NCBI GenBank assembly: GCA_900538545.1
Contig: UPYK01000006.1
Location: forward strand, 30,102 to 94,101
Origin: an uncultured Eggerthella sp.
Lineage (GTDB): Bacteria; Actinomycetota; Coriobacteriia; Coriobacteriales; Eggerthellaceae
Direction of reading: 5' to 3'
Length of the DNA: 64,000 nucleotides
In this document: one piece after another, positions 9,190 to 17,320 of the stretch
Position numbering within the stretch: position 1 is the first letter of the stretch
Layout: each line of letters opens with the position of its first letter
Notes under the pieces: generated by a model
What the model saw: only the letters and a program-made list of their open reading frames with translations
Told to the model about the DNA's origin: nothing
Database searches by the model: none
Program-made: the position numbers and the translations under genes

Positions 9190-9300
9190 GGCACTTGTAA
9201 TTACCCGCTTTCGCTGTTCGCTTGCCTTTTCAGGCAAGCTCATGCGCTTCGCTCCTTCGGACAACCTATTACAAATTAAGAATGCGGACTCAGAGTAATT
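9190..9300. repeat. Diverged copy of the hairpin-bearing repeat family (copy E)
   Basis: Diverged relative of the repeats at 9347, 26620 and 52410. It keeps CCGCTT..CTGTTCGC before and CTCATGCG after a hairpin (GCTTGCCT 9220-9227, loop TTTC, AGGCAAGC 9232-9239), at the same place but with different stem sequence. Clear terminal repeats are not visible. Together with copy A it fills most of the 489-base gene-free stretch 9153-9641, which also holds one REP and a terminator. No gene is supported in that stretch. Confidence 0.5.
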
Positions 9301-9346
9301 TAAGTACCCCATGGGCTCAGCTGCTTGCATGGTCGGAAACATCTAG

Positions 9347-9509
9347 CTCGATCAGCGGAGAGGGTGAGGCAGCGAGGTGACTCTTTGCCGACTAAATTCG
9401 TTATTAATAAAACCCGAGCAAAGCAGCGACGCACGAAAGAACCTGCAAGATGCAGGTTCTTGAGCAGGGAAGCGGGGAACCTCGTGTCTCGCGCTCTCCA
9501 CTGATCGAG
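9347..9509 (+). repeat. Hairpin-bearing intergenic repeat, copy A
   Basis: 163 bp bounded by imperfect 22-bp inverted repeats (9347-9368 and 9488-9509, three mismatches, core CTCGATCAG.GGAGAG). It contains an 11-bp hairpin stem (9437-9447/9451-9461, AAGAACCTGCA) and the conserved block GACTCTTTGCCGACTAAATT. Copy B at 26620-26780 is the same element in reverse orientation and nearly identical across its length. It has no coding capacity, so it looks like a MITE-like or structured repeat. A 29-bp REP follows at 9528. Confidence 0.8.
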
Positions 9510-9527
9510 TTGATGACGAATGAAAAA

Positions 9528-9556
9528 GATGACGAACGACCGGGTAGTTTGTCATC
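9528..9556 (-). repeat. REP-like 29-bp palindrome
   Basis: Begins GATGACGAACGACC and ends GTAGTTTGTCATC. It folds on itself with one mismatch, one wobble pair and a single-base tip. Copies also occur at 26580, 26877, 52569, 63766 and 63833. This one abuts the terminator downstream of the DUF5692-like gene. Confidence 0.8.
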
Positions 9557-9557
9557 T

Positions 9558-9595
9558 AAAAAAGCCCCGCCCGAACGGATCGGACGAGGCTTTTT
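9558..9595 (-). terminator. Rho-independent terminator after the DUF5692-like gene
   Basis: Inverted repeat AAAAAAGCCCCG...CGAGGCTTTTT with a few mismatches and T-runs on both sides. It lies 46 bases after the stop of the minus-strand gene at 9642 and could also stop plus-strand transcription coming from the histidine kinase. Confidence 0.7.
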
Positions 9596-9641
9596 GAGAT
9601 ACGAATCGCAGGTAGCCGTGCGTTGCGTTTTAGGTGCGCGG

Positions 9642-10778
9642 CTATTCCCGCTTGATCGTCTCAGTTGCCTCCTGGCCGTTCTTATCGACAGCCACATAAA
9701 CGAAGCCTGGCTTACCCTCAACAGGAAGCTCGTTATACGCGACCATCTCAGCGATCTCTGCAGCAGTTGCGCTCTTCGGCTCAGTAGCCAGCAGGTAGTC
9801 GGTGGAAGCACGGCGAGCCATTGCCTCGCGGAAGTCCTTGGTACCCACGAACACTTCCTGCTTGTAAGGATTGACCTTGAGCTTCTTCGAGCGGTAGATG
9901 ATGTAAGAAAGCGCTGCGATATTAGCGATGAGCGCGATCGAAGCTACCACCGTGTTCACTGCCGGATTGTTCACCGAGTGAACTGCGAAAATCGAATCGT
10001 TTGCGAACATCGGGCAAACCTGGCAGAACATGCACCACATCGAAAGCGTGAATGCGCGGTTCTGGATCCATCCACCTTTGTTCCACCAGAGGCCTGCGAT
10101 GGTAGGCGCAAGCAGAAGTGCGATGCCGCAATACCAAGAGTGAGTCGGCAGGCAGTTGTAGGTGTAGCAGAAGTTCCAGAGGTCATAAGCGATGATGAAG
10201 ACCCACGTCATATCGGGCCACAGCATATCCTGGCGCTTCTTTGAAATGTAGATGCCGAACCAGCCGGTCATGCACAGAATGTTCAGCAAACCGGCGCAGC
10301 CATTCAGTACGTTATGGATGCCACCGTTCAGAAGCACGCCCTCATCAGTTACGAAGCTGGAATCCCATGCCACGATCGCGCTCTCGAAATCACTTGCGAC
10401 CGCAATGAGGATATTGATCGCAACGATAACGAACGGGAACGCCTTGAACCAATGTGAGCGGCCGATCTTGCCCCAGCTGTACTTCAGCATCATGAAGCCG
10501 ATACAGCCTGCAGTTGCCGCATAGACCTTAGCGTAGTGGAACCAACCACCCATCGTTTGATATGTTGGGTTATTGAGCGCCCACTCAGCCCCCATGGCGG
10601 CTCCGATCTCGACCACCACACAATAGATGGTCATCGCCGCACATACTCCAATGAACATGAAGATGCCGCCTGCCTTGGTGCGTCTCGCGAACTCATTGAG
10701 CAAGATGAGTGCGCCAAGCACCATGAACAAACCGAGCCACTGAAAGCCCGCATTCGCTCCATAGACATCGAATAACAT
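9642..10778 (-). CDS. Polytopic membrane protein, DUF5692-like
   Basis: About 378 residues starting MLFDVYGANAGFQWLGLF. There are eight or more hydrophobic segments, for example VLGALILLNEFA, GGIFMFIGVCAAMTIYCVVV, FPFVIVAINILIAV and AGLLNILCMTGWFGIYI, then a hydrophilic C-terminal tail of about 70 residues. The pattern resembles the uncharacterised DUF5692 family that I associate from memory with Coriobacteriia; the family assignment is tentative. The start is set by AGGAGGGG just before the ATG at 10778; a longer start at 10853 lacks support. It lies downstream of the two CaiB/BaiF genes but is separated from them by a strong terminator at 11201-11229, so it probably has its own promoter. 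A transport role for the substrate of that locus is a guess. Confidence 0.65.
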   Translation of the reverse strand: MLFDVYGANAGFQWLGLFMVLGALILLNEFARRTKAGGIFMFIGVCAAMTIYCVVVEIGAAMGAEWALNNPTYQTMGGWFHYAKVYAATAGCIGFMMLKYSWGKIGRSHWFKAFPFVIVAINILIAVASDFESAIVAWDSSFVTDEGVLLNGGIHNVLNGCAGLLNILCMTGWFGIYISKKRQDMLWPDMTWVFIIAYDLWNFCYTYNCLPTHSWYCGIALLLAPTIAGLWWNKGGWIQNRAFTLSMWCMFCQVCPMFANDSIFAVHSVNNPAVNTVVASIALIANIAALSYIIYRSKKLKVNPYKQEVFVGTKDFREAMARRASTDYLLATEPKSATAAEIAEMVAYNELPVEGKPGFVYVAVDKNGQEATETIKRE

Positions 10779-11200
10779 TTTCCCCTCCTTCTTTCCTTTG
10801 CCAATCGATATCAAGTATCTGACCAATGCGCTGAATGTCCGCCTTTGGCACAAATCAAAACATTTACCCAGATAGTTGATGGTTTTTCAAGAAAACCCAT
10901 AGCCAGAATATGGCAACGATCGAGGTCAAACAACGAGGTGGACAACACTGCGAAAATGTCGTTACCTTTGTCAGTAACTTGTAACTTCAAATGATGAAAA
11001 TGCTCTTGCATTACGTGGTGGTTTGGAGTAAATAAGCAGGATTTACCCTACATGACATGGGGTTTTGTTGAGTTCTATTCAGACAGAGAAGCGCACGACC
11101 CGCTAGCACTCTTGCCATTTTTTGCTCAGCCAATCCCGACAGCGACGAATAGGCACACCTCAGTCACCGCAAGAGGATAAATGATGTCCTGCACATATAA
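10779..11200. other. Gene-free stretch upstream of the DUF5692-like gene
   Basis: No supported gene on either strand. It should contain the minus-strand promoter of the membrane protein. The only structure noticed is a small inverted repeat GTTAC (10961-10965), eight bases, GTAAC (10974-10978), which could be an operator. Confidence 0.5.
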
Positions 11201-11229
11201 AAGAACGCCGGCATTACGCCGGCGTTCTT
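11201..11229 (-). terminator. Terminator of the CaiB/BaiF operon
   Basis: Perfect 12-bp stem (AAGAACGCCGGC, loop ATTAC) followed on the minus strand by TTTATATG. It lies 38 bases after the stop of the CaiB/BaiF gene ending at 11268. Confidence 0.9.
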
Positions 11230-11267
11230 CTAGGAAGGAAAGATTTCCCAAAGGTTGGATCGTGGCC

Positions 11268-12491
11268 TTATGCAGGCTTAACTGGAGCTCGATCCTCTTC
11301 AGGCTCAATATCGTCACCCAATCGAATGCCGCCCTCTTCCTTAAGGCGTGCGATCGTCGCATCGTCTGCGCCGACCTCTTTCAGGTAGACTTCGGTATCT
11401 GCACCAAGCGGCGAAACCTCAGTGAATTCAGAGATCTCGACCGGAATGGTTGAGATATGGTGAGGCAGACCAGTCTGCAGCACGCGACCAACATTGGGGA
11501 ATTCAACCCATGCGAGAGCCTCCGGGTTCTCGCGCGTGATCTGCTCGACCGCTTCAGTCTTGGAGTTGACCTTAGCGATGCAGAAGTCCTTATCCTCGAG
11601 CCAATCGAGCCATTCCTGGGTGGTACGGCCCTTGATGGTCTCTTCGACGATCTCGAATGCCTCAGGAGCTTCCCAACGACGCATCAAACCAGTTGGCTTG
11701 ATCTCGGGGTGACCGATCGCATCGCAGAACGGCTCCCAGAACTTAGGCTCAACCATGCCAAGAGCAAGCTTGCCGCCATCCTTGGTCTCATAGACGTTGT
11801 AAGCGGTTGACGGATACTCGAGGTCGTCACGCTTGCATTCGCCATCGTTGAAGCACCAGCGGCTGTCGAGCAGCGAGTTCCACCAAACGAAGCAATCGAA
11901 CATCGAGATGTCGATGTAAGCGCCTTCGCCCGTAACAGTGCGCGCATAGAGCGCAGCGAGCAGCGCCTGGCCAGCAACCATGCCTGAAGACAGGTCGCAA
12001 AGATGCAGCGGCGAAGTAGAACCATGGTTGACAGACAGATAGCCACTTGTCGCCTGCATGTTCAGGTCGTGCTGAGCCTTCTTCGAACGAGGATCGTTAG
12101 CACCATAGCCCGAGATCGAGCAGTAGATGATGCCCGGGTTGAGCTTCTTGATTGATTCGTAGTCGATGCCGAGTTTAGCGGTAACACCAGGACGGAAGCT
12201 TTCGACGATGATGTCTGCTTCCTGTGCCATCTTCAAGAACCAGTCAACAACTTCTTCGTTCTTCAGGTTCAAAGAAACGGACTTCTTGTTGCGGCCGAGC
12301 GCGGTGATGTAGTAAGAGATTCCGCCGCCCTTGGTGGGATAGTCGTGACGCATGAAGTCGCCCAGGCCCGTGTCTTCGACCTTGATGACCGTTGCGCCGA
12401 GGTCTGCGAGGACCTGCGTTGCATAGCCACCAGGAAGGTAACGAGAGAAGTCGAGAACGGTAATATCAGAAAATGGAGTATTCTTTGCCAT
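11268..12491 (-). CDS. CaiB/BaiF family protein, alpha-methylacyl-CoA racemase-like or CoA-transferase
   Basis: 407 residues of the class III CoA-transferase fold. It opens with VLDFSRYLPGGYATQVLADL and has the QADIIVESFRPG-type block near 90-102 (here EADIIVESFRPGV). Residues 141-150 read HDLNMQATSG, which recalls the catalytic-His segment GHD(I/L)NY of alpha-methylacyl-CoA racemases. Asp166 in LHLCDLSSGMVAGQ fits both the racemase aspartate and the nucleophile of formyl-CoA-transferase relatives. It could therefore epimerise a 2-substituted acyl-CoA or move CoA between acids. It follows the second CaiB/BaiF gene by 14 bases on the same strand and is the last gene before a strong terminator. 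The substrate is unknown. Confidence 0.85.
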   Translation of the reverse strand: MAKNTPFSDITVLDFSRYLPGGYATQVLADLGATVIKVEDTGLGDFMRHDYPTKGGGISYYITALGRNKKSVSLNLKNEEVVDWFLKMAQEADIIVESFRPGVTAKLGIDYESIKKLNPGIIYCSISGYGANDPRSKKAQHDLNMQATSGYLSVNHGSTSPLHLCDLSSGMVAGQALLAALYARTVTGEGAYIDISMFDCFVWWNSLLDSRWCFNDGECKRDDLEYPSTAYNVYETKDGGKLALGMVEPKFWEPFCDAIGHPEIKPTGLMRRWEAPEAFEIVEETIKGRTTQEWLDWLEDKDFCIAKVNSKTEAVEQITRENPEALAWVEFPNVGRVLQTGLPHHISTIPVEISEFTEVSPLGADTEVYLKEVGADDATIARLKEEGGIRLGDDIEPEEDRAPVKPA

Positions 12492-12505
12492 TAGTTAAAC
12501 CACCT

Positions 12506-13825
12506 TTATTTAGTCTTCTTCGAGTTCGGACCGAAGCTAGGCTCCAGCACCTCAGGAGGCAGCGGATCGCCATCGTATTCCATGACTGCACCGTCAGCTG
12601 CGAGCTTATCGATCTCTGCATCGGTATAACCAGCGATGTTCTTCAAGATCTTACGCGTGTCATAACCAATCGGGCGGCTACGATAGAGCACCGGATCGCC
12701 AATAGAATCCAGACGGAACGGAGGCGTGGTAACAATGTACTCTTCGCCTTCGGTGAATTCTGAGGTCGGGCCCTGCTTGACATACTTGATGCGACGGAGC
12801 TGGTCATTAGCGAATGCCTCTTCGTCGTTCAGAACGTCAGCGACCGTTTGGATCTTCTCGAACGGAATATCGTTCTCACGGAAGCGCTTCTCAAGCTCAA
12901 CGAAGTCGAACTTCTTGGTAGCGTCCTGAATCGCTGCAACAACCTCTTCATAGCGGCCATTGTTCGCGAGAGCCTCGAGCGTGTTGAGCTCAGGATCGGT
13001 GAAGTACTTCGGATCCATCTCGAGCGTTTCGAACACGAGCTGGCAGTACTTGTTGTAGTTGCCGAAGCACATGAGGAACCAAACACCATCGCGAGAAGGA
13101 TAGGAGTTGTTAGTCGGGCACTTCGCCTTCATGCGGTCCTTCGGGTGAGGATCGCCCTGCTGTGCCGTGATGAGCGAGCAGGTCATGCCCCAGGTGCCAA
13201 CGTGATAGAGGCTCGTGGTGACCTTGTCGCCCTCGCCCGTGCGCAGCGCGCCTGCGTAAGCACCCAAGATGCCCGCGCAAAGAGCGCAGCCGGTGTTCCA
13301 GTCGCCAAATGCGATCGGCGAGTTGCCGGGCTCATAGTGCTCGTTGTTCTGCGGAATCGAAGCAACGAAGCCAGAACGTGCGGCAAATGAAGTTGCGTCG
13401 AAGCCCTTAGCGTCCTTCATGGGACCGAACTGGCCATAGCCACGGTTCTGCGCCCAAACAAGCTTCGGGAATTTCGCATGCAAGGTCTCATAGTCGAAAC
13501 CGAGGCGCTGAAGTGCACCGTCACGCAGCGAAGTAACGAAGATGTCTGCTTTTTCCAGAAGGCGCATCATTGCTTCCTTGCCTTCTGGGCTCTTGCAGTC
13601 GATCGCTGTCCATTCTTTGTTGAACGAACCGCAGTCATATGCGACATCGTCGAATTCGCTCTTGTAATGCATACCCCAAGCTGCACCCTGAGTACGCTGT
13701 TCGTCGCCCGTGAATGGCTCGACCTTGATGACCGTTGCGCCCAATTCGCCGAGCAGACGGCTTGCTGCAGGACCAGCTGCATACTGGGTGAGATCAACGA
13801 CGATTACGCCTTCCAAACCTGCCAT
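12506..13825 (-). CDS. CaiB/BaiF CoA-transferase, HadA/FldA-like
   Basis: 439 residues, longer than most relatives because of a C-terminal tail. The N-terminus is GVIVVDLTQYAAGPAASRLL; the segment KGFDATSFAARSG and Asp175 in FGDWNTG match the nucleophile region of 2-hydroxyacid CoA-transferases such as HadA and FldA. The C-terminal TPPFRLDSIGDP block is shared with the third CaiB/BaiF protein at 49456 (HPPARLDSIGTAP), so the two are paralogues. This type moves CoA from an enoyl-CoA to a 2-hydroxyacid before dehydration. GGAGAAATAC lies just before the ATG at 13825; a TTG at 13837 is less likely. A terminator lies between it and the dehydrogenase gene upstream. Confidence 0.85.
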   Translation of the reverse strand: MAGLEGVIVVDLTQYAAGPAASRLLGELGATVIKVEPFTGDEQRTQGAAWGMHYKSEFDDVAYDCGSFNKEWTAIDCKSPEGKEAMMRLLEKADIFVTSLRDGALQRLGFDYETLHAKFPKLVWAQNRGYGQFGPMKDAKGFDATSFAARSGFVASIPQNNEHYEPGNSPIAFGDWNTGCALCAGILGAYAGALRTGEGDKVTTSLYHVGTWGMTCSLITAQQGDPHPKDRMKAKCPTNNSYPSRDGVWFLMCFGNYNKYCQLVFETLEMDPKYFTDPELNTLEALANNGRYEEVVAAIQDATKKFDFVELEKRFRENDIPFEKIQTVADVLNDEEAFANDQLRRIKYVKQGPTSEFTEGEEYIVTTPPFRLDSIGDPVLYRSRPIGYDTRKILKNIAGYTDAEIDKLAADGAVMEYDGDPLPPEVLEPSFGPNSKKTK

Positions 13826-13863
13826 GTATTTCTCCAATCTAAAGAATAAATAACCTATTGAAA

Positions 13864-13892
13864 GAAAGCCCCGGCAGAAAACCGGGGCTTTC
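13864..13892 (-). terminator. Terminator between the dehydrogenase and CoA-transferase genes
   Basis: Perfect 11-bp stem GAAAGCCCCGG with loop CAGAAAA, followed on the minus strand by TTTCAATAGG. It should end or attenuate the SDR-MDR message 46 bases after the MDR stop, so the CaiB/BaiF pair may be expressed at a different level. No room is obvious for a full promoter between it and the CoA-transferase start (39 bases), so partial read-through is likely. Confidence 0.8.
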
Positions 13893-13938
13893 CAATTCCC
13901 CTTATACGGGAGAGTAGTGCTATTTCAAGCCAGCTGAA

Positions 13939-14991
13939 TTACGGCTCGAGGATAACACGGAGGCCTTCGCCAGCGTCGATGAGCTCCATGCCCTTTTCGA
14001 AGTCCTTCAAAGGAAGAACGTGGCTTGCGATAGGCGCGATGTCGAGGCCGTTAGCAAGAAGTGCCAGGCCCTGACGCCAATGCTTGCGCTCGTAAGCACG
14101 AGAACCAACGATGGTGATCTGACGCATAGCGATCGGGTTCATGTGAATAGTGGAAGCCTGAGCGGGCAGACCGGTGATGCCGATCTTGCCGTTCTTAGCG
14201 ACCATTTCAACTGCCTGCTCAACAACGGTGTAGTGGCCAGCTGCGTCGAGAATGATCTCGGGGCCCTTGCCGTTGGTGAGTTCACTCACGCGAGCGATAA
14301 CGTCTTCTTCAGAGCCGTTGATAGTGATAGCACCGAGCTGCTCTGCAACCTGAAGACGCTTGGTGTCCATAGCGAGACCGGAGCAGATAACCTTCTGGAT
14401 ACCATAAGCCTGCTTGAGGACTGCGATCATGAGAAGGCCGATGGGGCCAGGGCCCATGACAAGCGCGGTGTCGCCCGGCTCGGGATGTACGCGCTCAACA
14501 GCGTTGAGAGCAACACCCAGGGGCTCGAGCAGTGCACCCTGAACGAACGAAACGTCGTCAGGCAGCGGGATAACATTAGTTGCACGCATGGGCATATATT
14601 TTGCGAATGCACCTGGCAGGTCGGTACCGTAGAACGGACGATTGTCGCAGATGTTGACCATGCCCTTATCGCAGTAGGAGCAGGTGTTATCGAACAGAAC
14701 CGGGTTAGCGGTTACACGCATGCCAACCTTGAGGTTGCTCGGAGCGTTCTTGCCTACTTCAGCGATGACGCCGGAGAATTCGTGACCGAAAACTGCCGGG
14801 AAATGGATGTCATAAGAATTGAAGAGAGCTTCCTGACCGCGATGCAGAGAGTGATCGGTGCCGCAAATGCCGCAAGCCTTGATCTCAAGAAGTACTTCGT
14901 CGTCTTTGATCTGAGGAATCGGAGCATCCTCAACATACTGCCATGGCTCTTCGCGACCTACGCAGTGAACTGCATTCATTGTACCTTCCAT
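13939..14991 (-). CDS. Zinc-dependent medium-chain dehydrogenase (threonine/sorbitol dehydrogenase-like)
   Basis: About 350 residues. The catalytic zinc set is visible as Cys40 in ACGICGTDHSLH and His70-Glu71 in FGHEFSG. The Rossmann loop is GPGPIGLLM. The structural-zinc lobe has only three of the usual four cysteines (104, 107, 115), with Asp101 at the first position. It probably oxidises a secondary alcohol or hydroxyacid with NAD(P)+ in the cytoplasm. It lies 81 bases downstream of the SDR on the same strand. Two starts are possible: ATG 14991 (AAGGGG six bases upstream) or ATG 14979 (GGAAGG five bases upstream). Confidence 0.88.
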   Translation of the reverse strand: MEGTMNAVHCVGREEPWQYVEDAPIPQIKDDEVLLEIKACGICGTDHSLHRGQEALFNSYDIHFPAVFGHEFSGVIAEVGKNAPSNLKVGMRVTANPVLFDNTCSYCDKGMVNICDNRPFYGTDLPGAFAKYMPMRATNVIPLPDDVSFVQGALLEPLGVALNAVERVHPEPGDTALVMGPGPIGLLMIAVLKQAYGIQKVICSGLAMDTKRLQVAEQLGAITINGSEEDVIARVSELTNGKGPEIILDAAGHYTVVEQAVEMVAKNGKIGITGLPAQASTIHMNPIAMRQITIVGSRAYERKHWRQGLALLANGLDIAPIASHVLPLKDFEKGMELIDAGEGLRVILEP

Positions 14992-15072
14992 GTACAACCC
15001 CTTTCGATAGGTATGAAATGAAACGGAAGAAAAAGGTGCAGCCACCGAAGGGCAGCTGCACGAACAAAACAT

Positions 15073-15864
15073 TTACTGGATGGACCAGCCACCATCGAGA
15101 ATGAGCGTCTGACCGGTGGTGTACTCGGTTACCGGTGAGCAGAGGAAGTAGATAGCGTTTGCCATTTCCTCGAGCGAGCCCATCTTGACCTTGCTTGGGG
15201 TGCGACCATATACATAGTCTTTCTGAGCAGGATTGTCTGCGAAGACCTTTTCGACCATCGGGGTCATAACGTAGCCCGGAGCAATGCCGTTGACGGTGAT
15301 GCCATACGGTGCGAAGTCAACTGCAAGTGAGCGAACCATACCCATAACAGCTGCCTTGGTGATGCTGTAGAGAGCAATGTTCTCCATAGCAGAGATGCCA
15401 CGCTGGGAAGAGATGAGTACCATCTTGCCGCCGTGACCTTTTTCCTTCATGAAACGAGCAACAGCGGTTGCGAGGAAGAAGTTCGCCTTAGCATTGACAG
15501 CAAAGATCTTGTCCCAATCAGCTTCAGTTGCGTCCATTGCGTTCATACGAGGCAAGGAGATGCCTGCGGTGGAAATGAGAATGTCGATATCGCCGAATTC
15601 TGCAACGGTCTTATCGATCATTGCCTGTACTTGATTGGCATCGGTACCATCGCATACCATGCCAACGGCCTTACCGCCTGCTGCGCGAAGCTCTTCAGCA
15701 GTATCGAGGCAGATCTGCTCAGGAACGCCGCAAACCATGATGTTTGCGCCAGCAGCTGCGAACTGTTCCGCGGTTGCTTTACCGATACCAGAGCCACCAC
15801 CCATGATGATCGCGGTCTTACCCTTAAGTTGCTCCTCTGGAGCTGTTGCGAACCAATTTGCCAT
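15073..15864 (-). CDS. Short-chain dehydrogenase/reductase
   Basis: 263 residues, a classical SDR. The cofactor motif is GGGSGIG at 22-28, followed by ISTAG (in place of NNAG) near 97. The catalytic triad is Ser152 or Ser153 in LISSQRG, Tyr166 and Lys170 (YSITK), and the C-terminus TTGQTLILDGGWSIQ is typical. Cys46 follows the second strand where an acidic or basic residue would show NAD or NADP preference, so the cofactor cannot be told. It is the first gene of the minus-strand locus after the 385-base control region next to the LysR gene. An oxidoreductase partner of the MDR in the same pathway is likely. Confidence 0.9.
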   Translation of the reverse strand: MANWFATAPEEQLKGKTAIIMGGGSGIGKATAEQFAAAGANIMVCGVPEQICLDTAEELRAAGGKAVGMVCDGTDANQVQAMIDKTVAEFGDIDILISTAGISLPRMNAMDATEADWDKIFAVNAKANFFLATAVARFMKEKGHGGKMVLISSQRGISAMENIALYSITKAAVMGMVRSLAVDFAPYGITVNGIAPGYVMTPMVEKVFADNPAQKDYVYGRTPSKVKMGSLEEMANAIYFLCSPVTEYTTGQTLILDGGWSIQ

Positions 15865-16249
15865 GTTTACCTTCCTTTTCTTTTATTCCAGGCTCCTTGC
15901 CCTGCCCATGCACTACCGCCTATTACTGAATTGGCCGTTCGTTTGGCCACGATCGCGGTAGCTGCATGAGAAGAATAAGACCCCTGAATTAATCCCTCCG
16001 ACTTAGTTATCAAGTCTGTATCAATTATCGACTTCATTAATGAACGCGTCCAATAGGCGCATCTGTCGAATTGATAGAATCCAAGAATAATATAGACGTA
16101 GGAATATTGATTTGGGCAATATACATAGATTCAGCAATATCTATGGGGCAATTTTACTACCCAAATTATAGATTTTGTCCAACAAATCATTCAACCCATA
16201 GACTAAGACCTATAGGTTTAGAACATGGTTTATTAGTGAATAGGAATTG
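15865..16249. promoter_or_regulatory. AT-rich control region between the LysR gene and the SDR operon
   Basis: No gene is supported in these 385 bases, which are much richer in A+T than the flanks. They must contain the promoter for the SDR-MDR message. They hold an inverted repeat at 16124-16145 that resembles a LysR-type box and a perfect 10-bp palindrome ACCTATAGGT near 16209-16218. Confidence 0.55.
16124..16145. promoter_or_regulatory. Candidate LysR-type operator
   Basis: CATAGAT, eight bases, ATCTATG: a perfect 7-bp inverted repeat containing a T-N11-A-like core. It lies 105 bases beyond the stop of the LysR gene and about 260 bases upstream of the SDR start. The position is rather far from the SDR, so activation from a distance or an unseen leader is needed. 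Confidence 0.4.
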
Positions 16250-17203
16250 CTATTCGAACGTGCCGCATTCGATCTGTTCGCGGCGATAATAATCGCGCAG
16301 GTCACCGATCTTACCAGAGGGGAACTTCGCAAAATTGCGTGCGAACTCGATGAGCTGGTCGGTCACGCAACTGCGGAATGCCTTTTCTTTATACGCCATG
16401 TAGATCGTGTGGAACGGAGTTTGGATATCGGAGATGGGGATACCCACGAATCCGCGCGTTTTGATATCGTCGAGCGTCTCGAGCATGATGGCTACCGTAT
16501 CGGATTCGGAAACCACAAAGGCTGCGGCACTGATCTCGTCGTTGAACGACTGCTTGGGCGAAAGGCCAACGCGGCGGAATAGCCCCTCGAGCAACGTTGA
16601 AGCGAATGATTCCTTGCGATACGAAACCAAGTTATAGTCTTTGAGCTCTTCGAGCGAAACGCTTTCGCGAGAAGCAAGCTCATGGGTCTCTGAAACGCCT
16701 ACGATCAAATTCTGCGTGATGATCGGCTCGTAAACGATATCGCGCTCATCGAGCACCATGCCGCAGAACGCAACATCGAGCTTGCCATCGAGCAGGCCTT
16801 TCAGGCAATCGTAGGTGGTTTCCTGATGGATGTCGAAATCGATGTTATCGCCGAATTCCTTGCGGAAGGAGCTGAGCAGAAGGGGAAGGAAGTTTCGCTG
16901 GATCGAGATGACCGCACCGATGCGGATCTGCCCTGAAAGCCCACTAGAATAGAGCTTCATAAGATCGATCGCTTTGTCGATCTCGCTGAGCGCAACGCAC
17001 ACGTGCTCGTTGAATTCCGCACCATAGGAAGTAAGGCGCACATTACGACCAACACGCTCGAACAGCAGCACGCCAAGTTCTTTCTCCAAATTGCCGATCG
17101 AATTTGAAAGAGAAGGCTGCGTGATGAAAAGCTCTTCGGAGGCTTTTCCGTAATGTTCAAGCTCAGCGAGCTTTCTGAAGTAATAAAGCTGAGAAAGATT
17201 CAT
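16250..17203 (-). CDS. LysR-family transcriptional regulator
   Basis: 317 residues. The N-terminal helix-turn-helix is clear (YGKASEELFITQPSLSNSIGNLEKELG, residues about 19-43), followed by the linker helix and a two-lobed periplasmic-binding-like effector domain (IRIGAVISIQRNFLPLLLSSFRK). I chose ATG 17203 with AAGGA upstream; a start at 17251 adds sequence not seen in the family. It is transcribed in the same direction as the SDR-MDR-CaiB/BaiF genes that lie downstream of it, and is probably their regulator; the effector is unknown. Confidence 0.9.
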   Translation of the reverse strand: MNLSQLYYFRKLAELEHYGKASEELFITQPSLSNSIGNLEKELGVLLFERVGRNVRLTSYGAEFNEHVCVALSEIDKAIDLMKLYSSGLSGQIRIGAVISIQRNFLPLLLSSFRKEFGDNIDFDIHQETTYDCLKGLLDGKLDVAFCGMVLDERDIVYEPIITQNLIVGVSETHELASRESVSLEELKDYNLVSYRKESFASTLLEGLFRRVGLSPKQSFNDEISAAAFVVSESDTVAIMLETLDDIKTRGFVGIPISDIQTPFHTIYMAYKEKAFRSCVTDQLIEFARNFAKFPSGKIGDLRDYYRREQIECGTFE

Positions 17204-17320
17204 TTCTGTCCTTTTCCTTCGCCCGTCGAGCACGAGCGCACACTGCATCATCTACATCCGCAACAACCCCAAATGCTACGGATGCCTTCCCATTCATCTG
17301 CTCCTCGTGCAGATCCGAAC

